Below, piece by piece: positions 1 through 8,200 of a stretch of 9,185 nt of DNA (positions within the stretch are counted from its first letter, which is position 1; every line of letters starts with the position of its first letter). The stretch spans positions 1 to 9,185 of the forward strand of contig QMZG01000044.1 in the NCBI GenBank assembly GCA_003663045.1, given 5' to 3'. A program made the translations under genes and the position numbers. The notes beneath the pieces were generated by a model. The model did not search any database. It worked only from the letters and a program-made list of their open reading frames with translations, and was not told the DNA's origin. The DNA comes from Candidatus Altarchaeales archaeon (GTDB taxonomy: Archaea > Altiarchaeota > Altiarchaeia > IMC4 > QMZM01).

Positions 1-51
1 CCATGAGCAGTTCGAACAAACTTTATAAGCATGTTTTCCCTAATTTTCATT

Positions 52-95
52 GTAGGTTCCTCCTTCTTTATTACAAAGAAGGGGGAAACTCCTAC
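52..95. repeat. Long imperfect inverted repeat (hairpin)
   Basis: Bases 52-56 (GTAGG) pair with 91-95 (CCTAC), and 57-69 pair with 75-87 with a single G-U pair at 61/83. This gives about 18 base pairs, a three-base bulge (88-90) and a five-base loop (ATTAC, 70-74). Neither side is followed by a T-run, so it does not look like a standard terminator. It lies just upstream of a short ORF whose N-terminus faintly resembles archaeal transposon-associated proteins, so an end hairpin of an IS200/IS605-type element is one possibility. The pairing is seen directly; the role is a guess. Confidence 0.55.
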
Positions 96-101
96 TTATA
101 C

Positions 102-285
102 ATGCAGGTTTTCTACAGAGCCGTTATTTATATCTTAGAAACCAAACCCGAGGTTAGAGAAGTTTTGGATTTGATGATTTCCGAATATAGAAAGTGCAGG
201 AAGAATCTGGAATCTAGATATAGCTCTGATGTTCGACCACTATAACGAGCCTATGAAGATAAAACTACCTTACACCGAAGAATGA
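102..285 (+). pseudogene. Short, probably degraded ORF of unknown origin
   Basis: From an ATG at 102 a 47-codon frame runs to a stop at 243-245. It includes a helix-like, charged stretch (TKPEVREVLDLMISEYRKC). Its reading continues plausibly in another frame from an ATG at 229 to a TGA at 283-285 (ends KIKLPYTEE), which hints at a frameshift in an older gene. The amphipathic ExxEVLDLMISEYRKC pattern is loosely like the N-terminal part of archaeal TnpB/IS605-type proteins, but I see none of the catalytic or zinc motifs, and a full TnpB would be several hundred residues. The frame is open further upstream to base 3, but that part reads through the hairpin at 52-95 and does not look coding. It could also be a small genuine hypothetical protein or chance. 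Confidence 0.25.
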
Positions 286-345
286 AAAATGGCATTATAC
301 ACATGCAAAACAATCCTCATAATTACTTATCCCATTCCCCTTAAT

Positions 346-2040
346 CTACCTATGACCAAAATAGAAAACCAATTTCCCATCCTTTCTATCCAATCTTACA
401 AATCCAAATCTTTCAAACTGTATCACGTCCCCCTCTTTCAGATTCTTGCATTCAGTTTCACAGAATCCTTTGATGGTATCTTCCGGCTTTACAACCTCGG
501 CCTCCAAATAATCCCGAACCCAGTGAATCTTCTTCACATCCAGCCTTTTTTCTTTCAGATATTCTGCGGTAATCCCCTCTGGTTCGATTCTTTCAATCCT
601 CACATTGAAAAGGTTCATAAGCCTGATGGTTTCATTTTCATTCAGATTTTTGGCATCCTCCTTGGAGATGAATAATATCATAGATCCATTCTCATCCAAT
701 TTCAAATCAAATTCTCTATAGCCCCTCTCTGGAAAACTGGGGTGCAAGGGAATCCTTACCTTCATCCCAGACGCTCCACTAACCACCAACCTTACCGGAT
801 CCCGAACAAAGAAATATCTATTCGCCTTGTGATCAAGAATCTTTCTATTCTCTGCGAAGATATTATCCAGACTTAAAGAGATATCATTCTCTCCCATGCC
901 CAGAGAGATCATAATTCTTCTAATAGTCTCCGGAGAGATTCCCCTTCTCCTCAGTGCCATTAATGTGGGAAGTCTTGGGTCATCCCACCCGCTGTAGACT
1001 CCTCCCTCTATAGCTTTCCTTAGCCCACTGGTGCTGAATTTTCCAAATTCTTCCAGCCTTATCCTGCCCCAATGCAATGTCTCAGGGTATTTCCAGTTAA
1101 AATACTCATAGATAAATCTCTGCCTCCCCTCAGAATCCATCAGATCTTTTCCACGAATGATGTGCGTTATACCTAAAAGATGATCCTCAATGGCAGATTC
1201 AAAATCCAGCATTGGCCAGACCCTATATTTCTTCCCGACTCTTGGATGTTCCTCCTCAACGATCCTGAATGCAACCCAGTCTCTCAGCGCCGGATCTTTA
1301 TGCTGTATATCTGTCTTAATTCTTAAAACAGCTTCGCCTTCTTTGTATTTCCCCCCAAGCATCTCTTTCCAAGACTCCATATTCTTTTCCACCGATATAT
1401 CCCTGTGTGGACATGCCTTTTTTGAATCCTTCAACTTCTTGAATTCATCCTTTCTACAGAAACAGATATATGCCTTCCCCAGATTGATCAATCTTTCCGC
1501 ATGTTCATAATAACTGGGAATTCTGTCAGATGCATAATAGATCTCATCCGGCTTCGCGTTCAGCCATTCACAGTCCTCAATGTACCATTCATAGGCTTCC
1601 AATAAAGGCCTCTTAGTCTTTGGGTCTGTATCATCAAATCTGAGGATGAATTTCCCATTATATCTCTTTGCCAGCTCCGAATTAACAACTATACCCCGAG
1701 CAGAACCTAGGGTAGCGGGACCATTTGGGTTGGGTGCAAATCTCATTACAACCCTCTCCGGCTTTTTGGGAAGTTTCAACTCGTGGATCCTTTCCACTTC
1801 TCCCCTCTTGATTTCATATCTCTTATATCTCTCCAGTTCCCGTAAATCCAATCTATTAATCTCAGCCACTATCCTTTTTACCCTTCCCGAAACATCCCCT
1901 ATATCCCTTTTCGCTTCTGGAACCTCGGAGAGAACCCTACCCAGAACCGCCTTTTCCTTAGCCATTCCGTATTGCAATCTATTCTTTATAGCACATTCTC
2001 TGATAATTTCATCCAAATTTCCTTTCAATTCTCGTCTCAT
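346..2040 (-). CDS. gltX: Glutamyl-tRNA synthetase, archaeal type
   Basis: Class I aminoacyl-tRNA synthetase that charges tRNA(Glu) with glutamate in the cytosol. Archaeal members are usually non-discriminating and also form Glu-tRNA(Gln), which GatDE amidates; that part is family knowledge, as no gat gene is in the window. The 564 residues match the usual archaeal length. Residues 1-95 are the Lys/Arg-rich archaeal N-terminal extension. The HIGH-equivalent signature PNGPATLGSARG is at 105-116 and the KMSKS equivalent KFSTS at 334-338, followed by GWDDPRLPTL. A C-x-C (193/195) and C-P-H (210-212) set in the inserted domain could bind zinc. The C-terminal third (about 395-564) is the beta-barrel anticodon-binding region. 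The ATG at 2040 is preferred because a TATA-like box is centred about 25 bases upstream, fitting a leaderless mRNA; a weak AAAGG also lies upstream. It is divergent from arfC and appears intact. Confidence 0.96.
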   Translation of the reverse strand: MRRELKGNLDEIIRECAIKNRLQYGMAKEKAVLGRVLSEVPEAKRDIGDVSGRVKRIVAEINRLDLRELERYKRYEIKRGEVERIHELKLPKKPERVVMRFAPNPNGPATLGSARGIVVNSELAKRYNGKFILRFDDTDPKTKRPLLEAYEWYIEDCEWLNAKPDEIYYASDRIPSYYEHAERLINLGKAYICFCRKDEFKKLKDSKKACPHRDISVEKNMESWKEMLGGKYKEGEAVLRIKTDIQHKDPALRDWVAFRIVEEEHPRVGKKYRVWPMLDFESAIEDHLLGITHIIRGKDLMDSEGRQRFIYEYFNWKYPETLHWGRIRLEEFGKFSTSGLRKAIEGGVYSGWDDPRLPTLMALRRRGISPETIRRIMISLGMGENDISLSLDNIFAENRKILDHKANRYFFVRDPVRLVVSGASGMKVRIPLHPSFPERGYREFDLKLDENGSMILFISKEDAKNLNENETIRLMNLFNVRIERIEPEGITAEYLKEKRLDVKKIHWVRDYLEAEVVKPEDTIKGFCETECKNLKEGDVIQFERFGFVRLDRKDGKLVFYFGHR

Positions 2041-2060
2041 TCTTGCCTTTTTAACGATGG

Positions 2061-2070
2061 ATTTATATAT
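2061..2070. promoter_or_regulatory. TATA-like box shared by gltX and arfC
   Basis: The 61-base spacer between the two divergent genes contains ATTTATATAT, which reads as a good archaeal TATA box on either strand (TTTATATA one way, TATATAAA the other). On the minus strand its centre is about 25 bases before the gltX ATG, where archaeal transcription would begin on or next to the start codon. On the plus strand the predicted start is near 2092, leaving a leader of about 10 bases before the arfC ATG. No clear Shine-Dalgarno precedes arfC, consistent with near-leaderless mRNA. Inferred from spacing only. Confidence 0.5.
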
Positions 2071-2101
2071 TATCTTGGATATTAAAAATTTGGATTTAAA
2101 A

Positions 2102-2728
2102 ATGCAACCTTATGTAATATTTAACACGGCCATGAGCCTTGATGGCAAGATTGGGAAGAAGGATGAACAGATCGTATTTTCCAATAAACTCGATAACTAC
2201 AGGGTTCATACCCTGAGGGGTTCTGTTGATGCAATAATGATCGGTGTGGAAACAGTCATTAGTGATGATCCGGAACTCACGGTGAGGGAAGTTGCAGAAA
2301 AACCTCGCAGGGTGATAGTTGATAATAAGGGCGAAATTCCCCTAAATTCCAAGGTTTTAGATGGGACTGCAGAAACCATAGTTGCCGTTTCCAGTAATGC
2401 CAATAAAGCAACCGTCAAAAGGCTGGAGGATAAAGGGATCGATGTACTAACCCTGGGAGAGTATACAATTAATCTTCGGGAATTGCTATGGGTATTATAC
2501 AGGAGGGGTATAAAGAAGATCCTCCTGGAAGGCGGTGGCGTTCTGAGCAGACGCATGTTTAACGAAGGTATGGTAAATGAACTCTATATCACGGTAGCTC
2601 CGATCCTTATAGGAGAGGGCATAGACCTATTCCATGGAAAATTTAATAAGCATATAAAACTAACCCTGGAGGGGATCCTACAGTATGGTGATCAGGTGGT
2701 TCTCCATTACATGGTTAAGAGGTTCTGA
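2102..2728 (+). CDS. arfC: 2,5-diamino-6-ribosylamino-pyrimidinone phosphate reductase (archaeal RibD C-terminal type)
   Basis: NAD(P)H-dependent enzyme of riboflavin/F420 precursor synthesis that reduces the ribosyl side chain of 2,5-diamino-6-ribosylamino-4(3H)-pyrimidinone 5'-phosphate to ribityl (archaeal/fungal order: reduction before deamination). The 208-residue protein is close to the family length and consists of the reductase domain alone, with no fused deaminase. Recognisable motifs are N-x-A-M-S-L-D-G-K-I at 8-17, the VDAIMIGVETVISDDPELTVR region at 42-62, and the nucleotide-binding LLEGGG at 141-146. The frame stays open upstream to 1646, but that stretch is antisense to gltX. 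The ATG at 2102 begins the conserved N-terminus (QPYVIFNTAMSLDGK) and fits the TATA box. The in-frame ATG at 2058 overlaps the TATA box and is unlikely. No other riboflavin gene is nearby. The protein is often annotated as ribD or rib7. Confidence 0.93.
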   Translation: MQPYVIFNTAMSLDGKIGKKDEQIVFSNKLDNYRVHTLRGSVDAIMIGVETVISDDPELTVREVAEKPRRVIVDNKGEIPLNSKVLDGTAETIVAVSSNANKATVKRLEDKGIDVLTLGEYTINLRELLWVLYRRGIKKILLEGGGVLSRRMFNEGMVNELYITVAPILIGEGIDLFHGKFNKHIKLTLEGILQYGDQVVLHYMVKRF

Positions 2729-2744
2729 CAGAGAGAGTGCCGTT

Positions 2745-2766
2745 CCTGTAGGATTTGTCGTACAGG
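2745..2766 (+). other. Small inverted repeat just after arfC
   Basis: CCTGTA (2745-2750) and TACAGG (2761-2766) form a six-base-pair stem around a ten-base loop, starting 16 bases after the arfC stop. It may fold in the 3' end of the arfC transcript, ahead of the hairpin and T-run at 2787-2810. The stem is short and may be chance. Confidence 0.3.
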
Positions 2767-2783
2767 GCTTGCTTGAATTTTAA

Positions 2784-2985
2784 AGGGCTAACCTTGGCCT
2801 GGTTAGTTTTATCTCGGCCTACAATCCAACCCGGGCATTAATCATCACAAAAGATTACTGGGAGAATCAAATCCCCTTACATTCTGGACGCATTGATTCA
2901 TGGAAAAATTCTGCTTGTTAAAGATCTAGAGAAAAAAGGGTTGTTGAAACATCATATGCATGGATCTGGCCCTGGAAGGATTTAA
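2784..2985 (+). pseudogene. Coding-like debris in two frames, probably a decayed gene
   Basis: Two adjacent frames without a sensible start read like protein. The first (2784-2921) contains SFISAYNPTRALIITKDYW, reminiscent of the C-terminal strand of archaeal AAA-type ATPases with an (R)ALIITKD segment. The second (about 2869-2985) gives SPYILDALIHGKILLVKD and ends GPGRI then TAA, loosely like the C-terminal part of a minimal nucleotidyltransferase. The frames overlap, so this is either one frameshifted gene or two remnants. Both resemblances are weak and from memory of the families. This fills most of the 272-base gap between arfC and the next gene; I see no RNA gene. On the minus strand a six-T run (2932-2937) could end the transcript of the 3001-3489 gene. 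Confidence 0.3.
2787..2811 (+). terminator. Hairpin plus T-run, candidate arfC terminator
   Basis: CTAACC (2788-2793) pairs with GGTTAG (2801-2806) around a seven-base loop, with a G-U pair outside it, and TTTT (2807-2810) follows directly. Archaeal termination depends mainly on T-runs, so the four Ts matter more than the stem. It lies about 60 bases after the arfC stop. The region also overlaps coding-like debris, so the role is tentative. Confidence 0.4.
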
Positions 2986-3000
2986 AGAACCTGTTATCTT

Positions 3001-3489
3001 TTAGCCCTTCTTCCCTTTCTTATAAACAAAATATCCAACTAAAATGATGAATAATGTTAAAATAAGATAGATCCATAAACTGCTACCGTTGCTCTCTATT
3101 GTGTCATCCCTGATTGCCTCCTCACCGATCGAGAGATTAAGTATCTCTACTTTACCAGACTCCCATATAGTGGTCTGATCTGCCTCTATGTTATTGATGT
3201 AAAATTTCACGACTTTCCCTTCATCTCCTTCCTGACCTGTTACTGCGATAGCGAATTGACCGGCATTTTTTACACTAATATTCCCGGCTAACTGATCATC
3301 AATTTTTGCGGTTATAACTGTTCCTACCGGAGCATCTTCTCCTTTAATTTTCACAGCCCCCTTGACTATGAGTGGTAAGGGGGGCATTCCCGAGGGTATC
3401 CCCTCTCCCTGTGCTTGTACCTGAATTGCAAATAGAGATAACAGTATCACTATTGCAATCGATTTACCATATATAGATTGATTTTCCAT
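3001..3489 (-). CDS. Membrane-anchored surface protein with FYxNG beta domain
   Basis: A 162-residue exported protein of unknown function. Residues 1-27 are a signal peptide (hydrophobic IAIVILLSLFAIQ, then VQAQ). Residues about 35-125 form a beta-rich domain of the pattern V-x-G-x-V ... APVGTVITAKID ... GKVVKFYINNIEA ... LNLSI. A single membrane helix (LWIYLILTLFIILVGYFVY) follows and ends in the Lys-rich YKKGKKG, which predicts the domain outside and a short tail in the cytoplasm. The same domain pattern occurs in the upstream neighbour (3516-4493), so the two are probably related and work at the same surface. I chose the ATG at 3489 because AAGGAG sits six bases upstream and it begins the signal peptide. 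The open frame reaches an earlier ATG at 3528 that would overlap the neighbour and spoil the signal peptide. It follows that gene by 26 bases and is probably co-transcribed with it. Confidence 0.85.
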   Translation of the reverse strand: MENQSIYGKSIAIVILLSLFAIQVQAQGEGIPSGMPPLPLIVKGAVKIKGEDAPVGTVITAKIDDQLAGNISVKNAGQFAIAVTGQEGDEGKVVKFYINNIEADQTTIWESGKVEILNLSIGEEAIRDDTIESNGSSLWIYLILTLFIILVGYFVYKKGKKG

Positions 3490-3515
3490 TCTAGTCTCCT
3501 TCAATTCCATCAATA
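3490..3515 (-). promoter_or_regulatory. Shine-Dalgarno site deciding the start of the 3001-3489 gene
   Basis: The minus strand reads GAAGGAGACTAGA directly before the ATG at 3489. AAGGAG with a six-base spacer is a strong ribosome binding site. It supports internal translation initiation within a two-gene operon and excludes the earlier in-frame ATGs at 3510 and 3528. Confidence 0.65.
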
Positions 3516-4493
3516 TCAACTCGCCCACGCATTTATCAAATCAACAACTTCCGAAAGAGGAGCCTGACCCTGTGCCCAGAGGAGAATGAAATCAACAACC
3601 TCTTCTAAGGTTACTTCACCACATGGTGGATAATCCCCAGGGAGTTCACAGGTTACTACTGAACAGAATTCTATTGATCCCGATGCTTCTGGGCTCGGTA
3701 TCTGGGATATCCTTGTACTTGCTCCCGGATTTCCTTCCCATAGTGCACCATACGTTGCAAAAACTGTTATTCCCCGGCACTGTGGAGGTATTGAAACTAT
3801 TGTCCAGGTCCCTGAAACAGAATAATAAGGTGGATCTATCGAAACAGAATCTGTTATTCCTGATATATCCCCACCAGAGAATTCGATTATACATCCATCA
3901 CCAGAAGCGTCTATCTGGAATTTGCCCGCCTGAGCACAAGCCGATGCTCCATTCAATGTTCCGGTCATGTTTATTGTGTCACCTTCATTACAGCAACCAC
4001 CTCCACAATTAGGAATTATCTTCGGATTTAAGAGAATGCACGGAATAGTGGTTGTCGGTGCTGTAGTAGGAGTTGTAGTTGGTGTCGTAGTAGGAGTTGT
4101 AGTTGGTGCAGTCGTTGTTGATGTGGTTGTCGTAGTCACTGGTATGGGTACAGGAACCGTCAGATCCAGCCTGTCACTCCCACCATTCCTAAATATCGCC
4201 CTTTCCCCCGTATCTACGCCATTCACATAAAATGAAATTGTCTTTCCTGCCCTATCATTGTGAGGGTCAGTAACAAAGAACGCCGGAGAATAGCCATACT
4301 TCCCGTGTAGTGTTGTCGTATCCGCTACCGAAACCCCTTCAATCTTCGCCTCTACTAGAATTCCATCCGGAGCAGGACCATCAGTAAAATTTACATCTCC
4401 ATAGAACTGGTGCGGAATTCCGGGTTGTGCTATAACACTTATACTCATCATAAATAAAACAAATATCAATGGTAAAATCCGAATATTGTTCAT
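3516..4493 (-). CDS. Secreted protein with Thr/Pro stalk and dockerin-like C-terminus
   Basis: A 325-residue exported protein. From the N-terminus: a signal peptide (1 to about 23, LPLIFVLFMMSISVIAQ); a beta domain (about 25-112) of the pattern FYGDVNF ... APDGILVEAKIEG ... GKTISFYVNGVDTGE ... LDLTV, shared with the downstream gene; a low-complexity Thr/Pro linker (about 118-151, repeated TTTP units), likely an O-glycosylated stalk; a Cys-rich domain (about 151-277, with CGGGCC); and a 44-residue tail (282-325). The tail begins GDYPPCGEVTLEEVVDF and has two similar helices (LEEVVDFILLWA and LSEVVDLINAWA), as in archaeal dockerin-like domains. The canonical calcium loop DxNxDG is reduced to GDYPPCGE in the first half and missing from the second, so cohesin binding is uncertain. 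The ATG at 4493 opens the signal peptide; the ATG at 4520 would add nine residues before it. It is not an enzyme that I can recognise. Confidence 0.85.
   Translation of the reverse strand: MNNIRILPLIFVLFMMSISVIAQPGIPHQFYGDVNFTDGPAPDGILVEAKIEGVSVADTTTLHGKYGYSPAFFVTDPHNDRAGKTISFYVNGVDTGERAIFRNGGSDRLDLTVPVPIPVTTTTTSTTTAPTTTPTTTPTTTPTTAPTTTIPCILLNPKIIPNCGGGCCNEGDTINMTGTLNGASACAQAGKFQIDASGDGCIIEFSGGDISGITDSVSIDPPYYSVSGTWTIVSIPPQCRGITVFATYGALWEGNPGASTRISQIPSPEASGSIEFCSVVTCELPGDYPPCGEVTLEEVVDFILLWAQGQAPLSEVVDLINAWAS
4040..4140 (-). repeat. Low-complexity Thr/Pro-coding repeat with 24-bp units
   Basis: Two nearly identical 24-base units lie in tandem (4057-4080 and 4081-4104, differing at two adjacent bases), followed by a partial unit from 4105. 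They encode the TTTP-rich linker of the 3516-4493 protein, so each unit adds eight residues. Such repeats expand and contract by slippage, so linker length may vary between strains. Confidence 0.8.
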
Positions 4494-4513
4494 TTTTAAT
4501 ATTCTCAAAAAAT

Positions 4514-4557
4514 ATATCATTTGATATTGTATTATAGGAGATAGTGTATTATAGGAA
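4514..4557. repeat. Tandem 17-bp repeat and adjoining palindrome before the dockerin-like gene
   Basis: Bases 4524-4540 and 4541-4557 are a direct tandem repeat of 17 bases that match at 15 positions. On the minus strand each contains CCTATAATACA. Next to it, ATATCA (4514-4519) and TGATAT (4522-4527) form an inverted repeat with a two-base spacer. All of this lies in the 105-base gap upstream of the ATG at 4493, so these are candidate promoter or operator elements. No regulator is identifiable. Confidence 0.45.
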
Positions 4558-4560
4558 TTA

Positions 4561-4590
4561 GATATATAAAAAAAAGAAAAATAAAAATTA
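4561..4590 (-). terminator. T-rich stretch after the giant gene
   Basis: On the minus strand, within about 30 bases after the TAG of the giant gene, the sequence is TTTTTATTTTTCTTTTTTTT, an archaeal-type oligo-T terminator. It runs into TATATATC, which could serve as part of the promoter for the dockerin-like gene. This suggests that the giant gene is transcribed separately from the two small genes, although read-through is possible. Confidence 0.6.
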
Positions 4591-4598
4591 AGTAACTT

Positions 4599-5207
4599 CT
4601 AAGGCCAAATCCAACACTGTGTTGAAAATACATAGGTATCTTCAACGTCCATCTCTATCCAGTATCCTGCACCTGGATCCATACGACTATATACATTAAT
4701 ATATTCCCACAGGTAGGGATATGGCTCCCAGTAAGTCACTAGTGCGCTCCATCTCGGGTGTCCAATTGTCGTATCTGTTAATGAGAATAATGCACAGTAT
4801 GCAGGCTTTCCATTACCCTCGGGTCCATCGTAACTGAGTATTGGATTTTCATCCTCATCTGTATTTCCATAGTACCCTATTAAATTCCAACCCTTTACCA
4901 ATTTCTTCTGTGGAGGTGTCTTTGCTGGACTGAATAAACTACCCCCAATTACTAACTGTGTATCATTCCTTGCTAACACCCAGTAACCCCAACCCGGTTT
5001 CATCTCATGAAGATTATCATTATCTGGATTTCCATCTGGCGTATATACATACCATTCGCCTGTTTCTCCGTCATATGTCCATACTGAAATTATATCCTCT
5101 GCAATATCCTTAAATACCTCATCAATAGAATCATTTAGCATTACAAATGGTACTGAAATTAGGTTCCACTTTTTATTAATTGTTATGTTAAAGCTTGTAC
5201 CTTCTAC
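4599..5207 (-). other. C-terminal WNLI/GYWV domain of the giant protein
   Basis: This 202-residue domain has two related halves: KKWNLISVPF ... YDGETGEW ... MKPGWGYWV, then KGWNLIGYY ... YDG ... MDPGAGYWI. It ends FSTQCWIWP at the stop. Domains of this type are common at the C-termini of archaeal secreted repeat proteins. Attachment to the cell surface is a reasonable guess but is not shown here. Confidence 0.75.
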
Positions 5208-8200
5208 TTTGAATTTCTCTTCATCTACTGGACCTGTATTGCCGAGAGCATCTACACAATAGTACTCCAGATTGTGTTCTGTCTCCTCATTGAAGTAGAA
5301 TTGAGATGGAGCGTTCATTCCACAGCAGAATCCATCCCCGTATTTGTTATAAATTCCACCTATAAGATTACAATAAAACTCTGTTTTATCATCTCCATCC
5401 ACTCCAACTCTAAAGCATGTCTCTTCGTGGTCAACTGGATGTGGTTCTTGATCTATACAATCTAAGGTTATTGGTGTAAATAGTGTAACTTTCCAGCACT
5501 CTATGAACTTTTCTGGATCATTGCTCCAGCATTTATCCGCTATATCATAATAGTAAGCATCTTTTCCGTCCCACTTTGTTTTTGGCTTACCTACGGTTTT
5601 ATTTGGCTCTGGTGCTGAATTGTCAACGAAGACACATTGTCTATGAGTTGAACTCTTTCCAACATTATCCTCTGCATAAATTTCTATTAGGTGGCAAGAT
5701 TCCTCAGGTATGGTAAATTCAAATTCTTCCATATTCTCTGGATAAATCCACTCTCCGTTGCCTTGAGCATCTCCACATCTGTAGTCATCCCCTTCTGGAT
5801 ATTCCTTACAATATTCGTCATCTACAATGGTGTATCTATATTTCACTTCCTTGAGGCCAGAGGGGTGAGGTTCTTGATCAGAAACTGAAACATAAATGGG
5901 TGTCTCTGAAGTGATAAACTCTGCTGCGTAATCTTCTCCTTCTGGTGTGTGGAATGCATGAGGTTCTCCTAGTTCTTTCTCGATATAAGGCGGTTTCTTA
6001 TCCACGAAGACACACTGCCATTTCACTTCTTCCTCATTTCCTAATTCATCAACACTCTTATATTCTATCACATGACAAGATTCTTCAGGAATGTTAAACG
6101 GCTCTGTATATTCGATCCACTCTCTCTCATCATCTGGATTCCATTCTTCACAGTGTCCTGCACAATACTCCTCCTCGGTTGATATAACTCTATAGAGGAT
6201 TTTATCTACACCAACTGCACAAATTTCACCACCATCCTCGGCTGTTAGAACTACTTTATGCTGAGTGTCAATATACTCGTAACCTGTTTCGGGATCAACA
6301 TATGCTTCTGGTGTATAAGTCTTTGTTGTCTCTGGAGGTGTAGAATCTACCTTGTAAACCTTACCTGGGCCGTATCTCACCTTACCTACATTATCGATAC
6401 ATCTATATTCAAGATAGTGAACGGAATCTTCTTCAAAGATAATTGGCTCTGTATATTCTATCCAATCAGTCCATTCTCCATCATCAAGTTTCCATCTGTA
6501 TTCTATCTTCTTAACTCCAGAGGGATGTGGATCTGGATCATAACAAGATAGAGTTATTTCAGTAACATGGTCTCTTATCCAATAATCACATCCTTCACCT
6601 TCTTCACAAGGAATCTTAGGTTTTCCTGTTTGAGCTGAAACTATAGGGGGTGTTTTGTCAACTATAAATCTCTCTATGTCATGCCAGGTGTTTCCAAGCT
6701 TATCCCAACATTCAATCTCCAACTCATGATAGCATTCTTCTGGGAAGGTTATTGGGATGGTAGTAAACCAATCTGACCAACCTCCACCATTCACTCGGTA
6801 TCTCCAATGACATTGAACATTATCAACAGCACAAATTTCTCCGCCGTCTTCAATTTCTAAAGAGATATTGGTAGCTGTATCTACATAACACACATCACAT
6901 TCATTTACCGGAGGACATTGACCATAATAAGGACCATTCATCACTTTAGTAACACTTGGTGGAACTGAATCAACTTTGTAGTATTGTATGTTTACAGGTT
7001 CTTCTGTATTACCTAAGTGATCAACACAATAGTATTCTAAATCGTGGTACGAATCCTCTAAGAAGTGGAAGGTGTACTTGTTTTCTCTTTTATCGTCTCC
7101 TACATAAACACAACAATAACCAGTTGCTTCGTTATAATCCCCGCCGAATTCCTCACAGTATTTTTCCGTTATGTATGTGGGATATTCGGGCTGGTCATAG
7201 GAAACTTTGTAACATAAAGTTTCTTGATCAACTGGATGTGGTCCTGAATCAACACAGTCTAAGGTAATGGGAGTTTCTTGAGTTACCCAATCAAAGCCTT
7301 CATCTTCCACTAGAGGAGTTCCGTGTTCTTTAACTGATTTTGGAGCTGTATTATCTACCATCACACATTGACTCTTAACCTCTTCAATGTTTCCTAATTT
7401 ATCAACACTGTAAAACTCAATGTAATGACAAGACTCGTCAGAAATGGTAAACTCGGTTGAGCTTCCAGTAACTTCTATCCAATCGCCTGAGCCCGTTTCC
7501 TCACATTTTTCTGGACATAGATAATCACCAACGTTAGTTACTCGGTAGATGATTTTCTCAACACCTACCTTCTCATCCTCGGCAGTGAGAGTTATAGGTG
7601 TATCAGAGGATATCCATCTGTAACCTTCTTTTACTTTGGTTGGCTCGCCGTAAGTTTTTGTGGTTACTGGTGGTGTAGAGTCTACAAGGAAGTACTCAAC
7701 ATCCTCCTCCATTTCATTTCCAAGAGCATCTTCACACTTAACAATTAATTTATGTGTCGAATCCTTATGGAAGATGATATCTTGCCCTTCTTCGCCGAAG
7801 TTGCCATATTCAAGAAGGCACCAGCCTTCAACATACTGTCCGCCGGCTTCCTCACATTCCTCGGAAGTTGATTCCCACCAGAGTTCGTAATCACAGCTAA
7901 CTTGGTCAACAGCACATATTTCTCCACCATCTTCTACAGCAATATGAACTCCATTTTCACAATCATCTCTGACATAACACTTATCTTCTTCATTTTGAGG
8001 TGGACATTGACCAATGTGATCATCTCCGATCATTTCTTTAGTGATGGTTGGAGGTACTGAATCAACTTTGTAGTACTGGATTTGAGGCTCGCTTGACTTC
8101 TCCACAGCATCCCTACAGAAATACTCTAAATCATGATAAGAATCTTCATTCTCGTTAAAGTTGAAGACGAAAGGTGCATTTGGTGTTGCAGGGACACAAC

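Noticed and set aside
1..345. tRNA or other RNA gene downstream of gltX
   Set aside because: The hairpin at 52-95 does not extend into a cloverleaf, and I could find no T-arm or anticodon arrangement.
1646..2101. N-terminal extension of the arfC reading frame
   Set aside because: It is antisense to the well-supported gltX. The conserved reductase N-terminus begins at 2102, and the TATA box lies inside the extension.
3646..3894. Minus-strand ORF in a second frame inside the dockerin-like gene
   Set aside because: It is wholly contained in the exported protein gene, has no signal or domain of its own, and shows odd composition typical of a shadow frame.
3967..4230. Plus-strand ORF with Val/Gly repeats (VVVGVVVG)
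   Set aside because: It is the complement of the Thr/Pro-coding repeat of the secreted protein on the minus strand, with no independent coding evidence.
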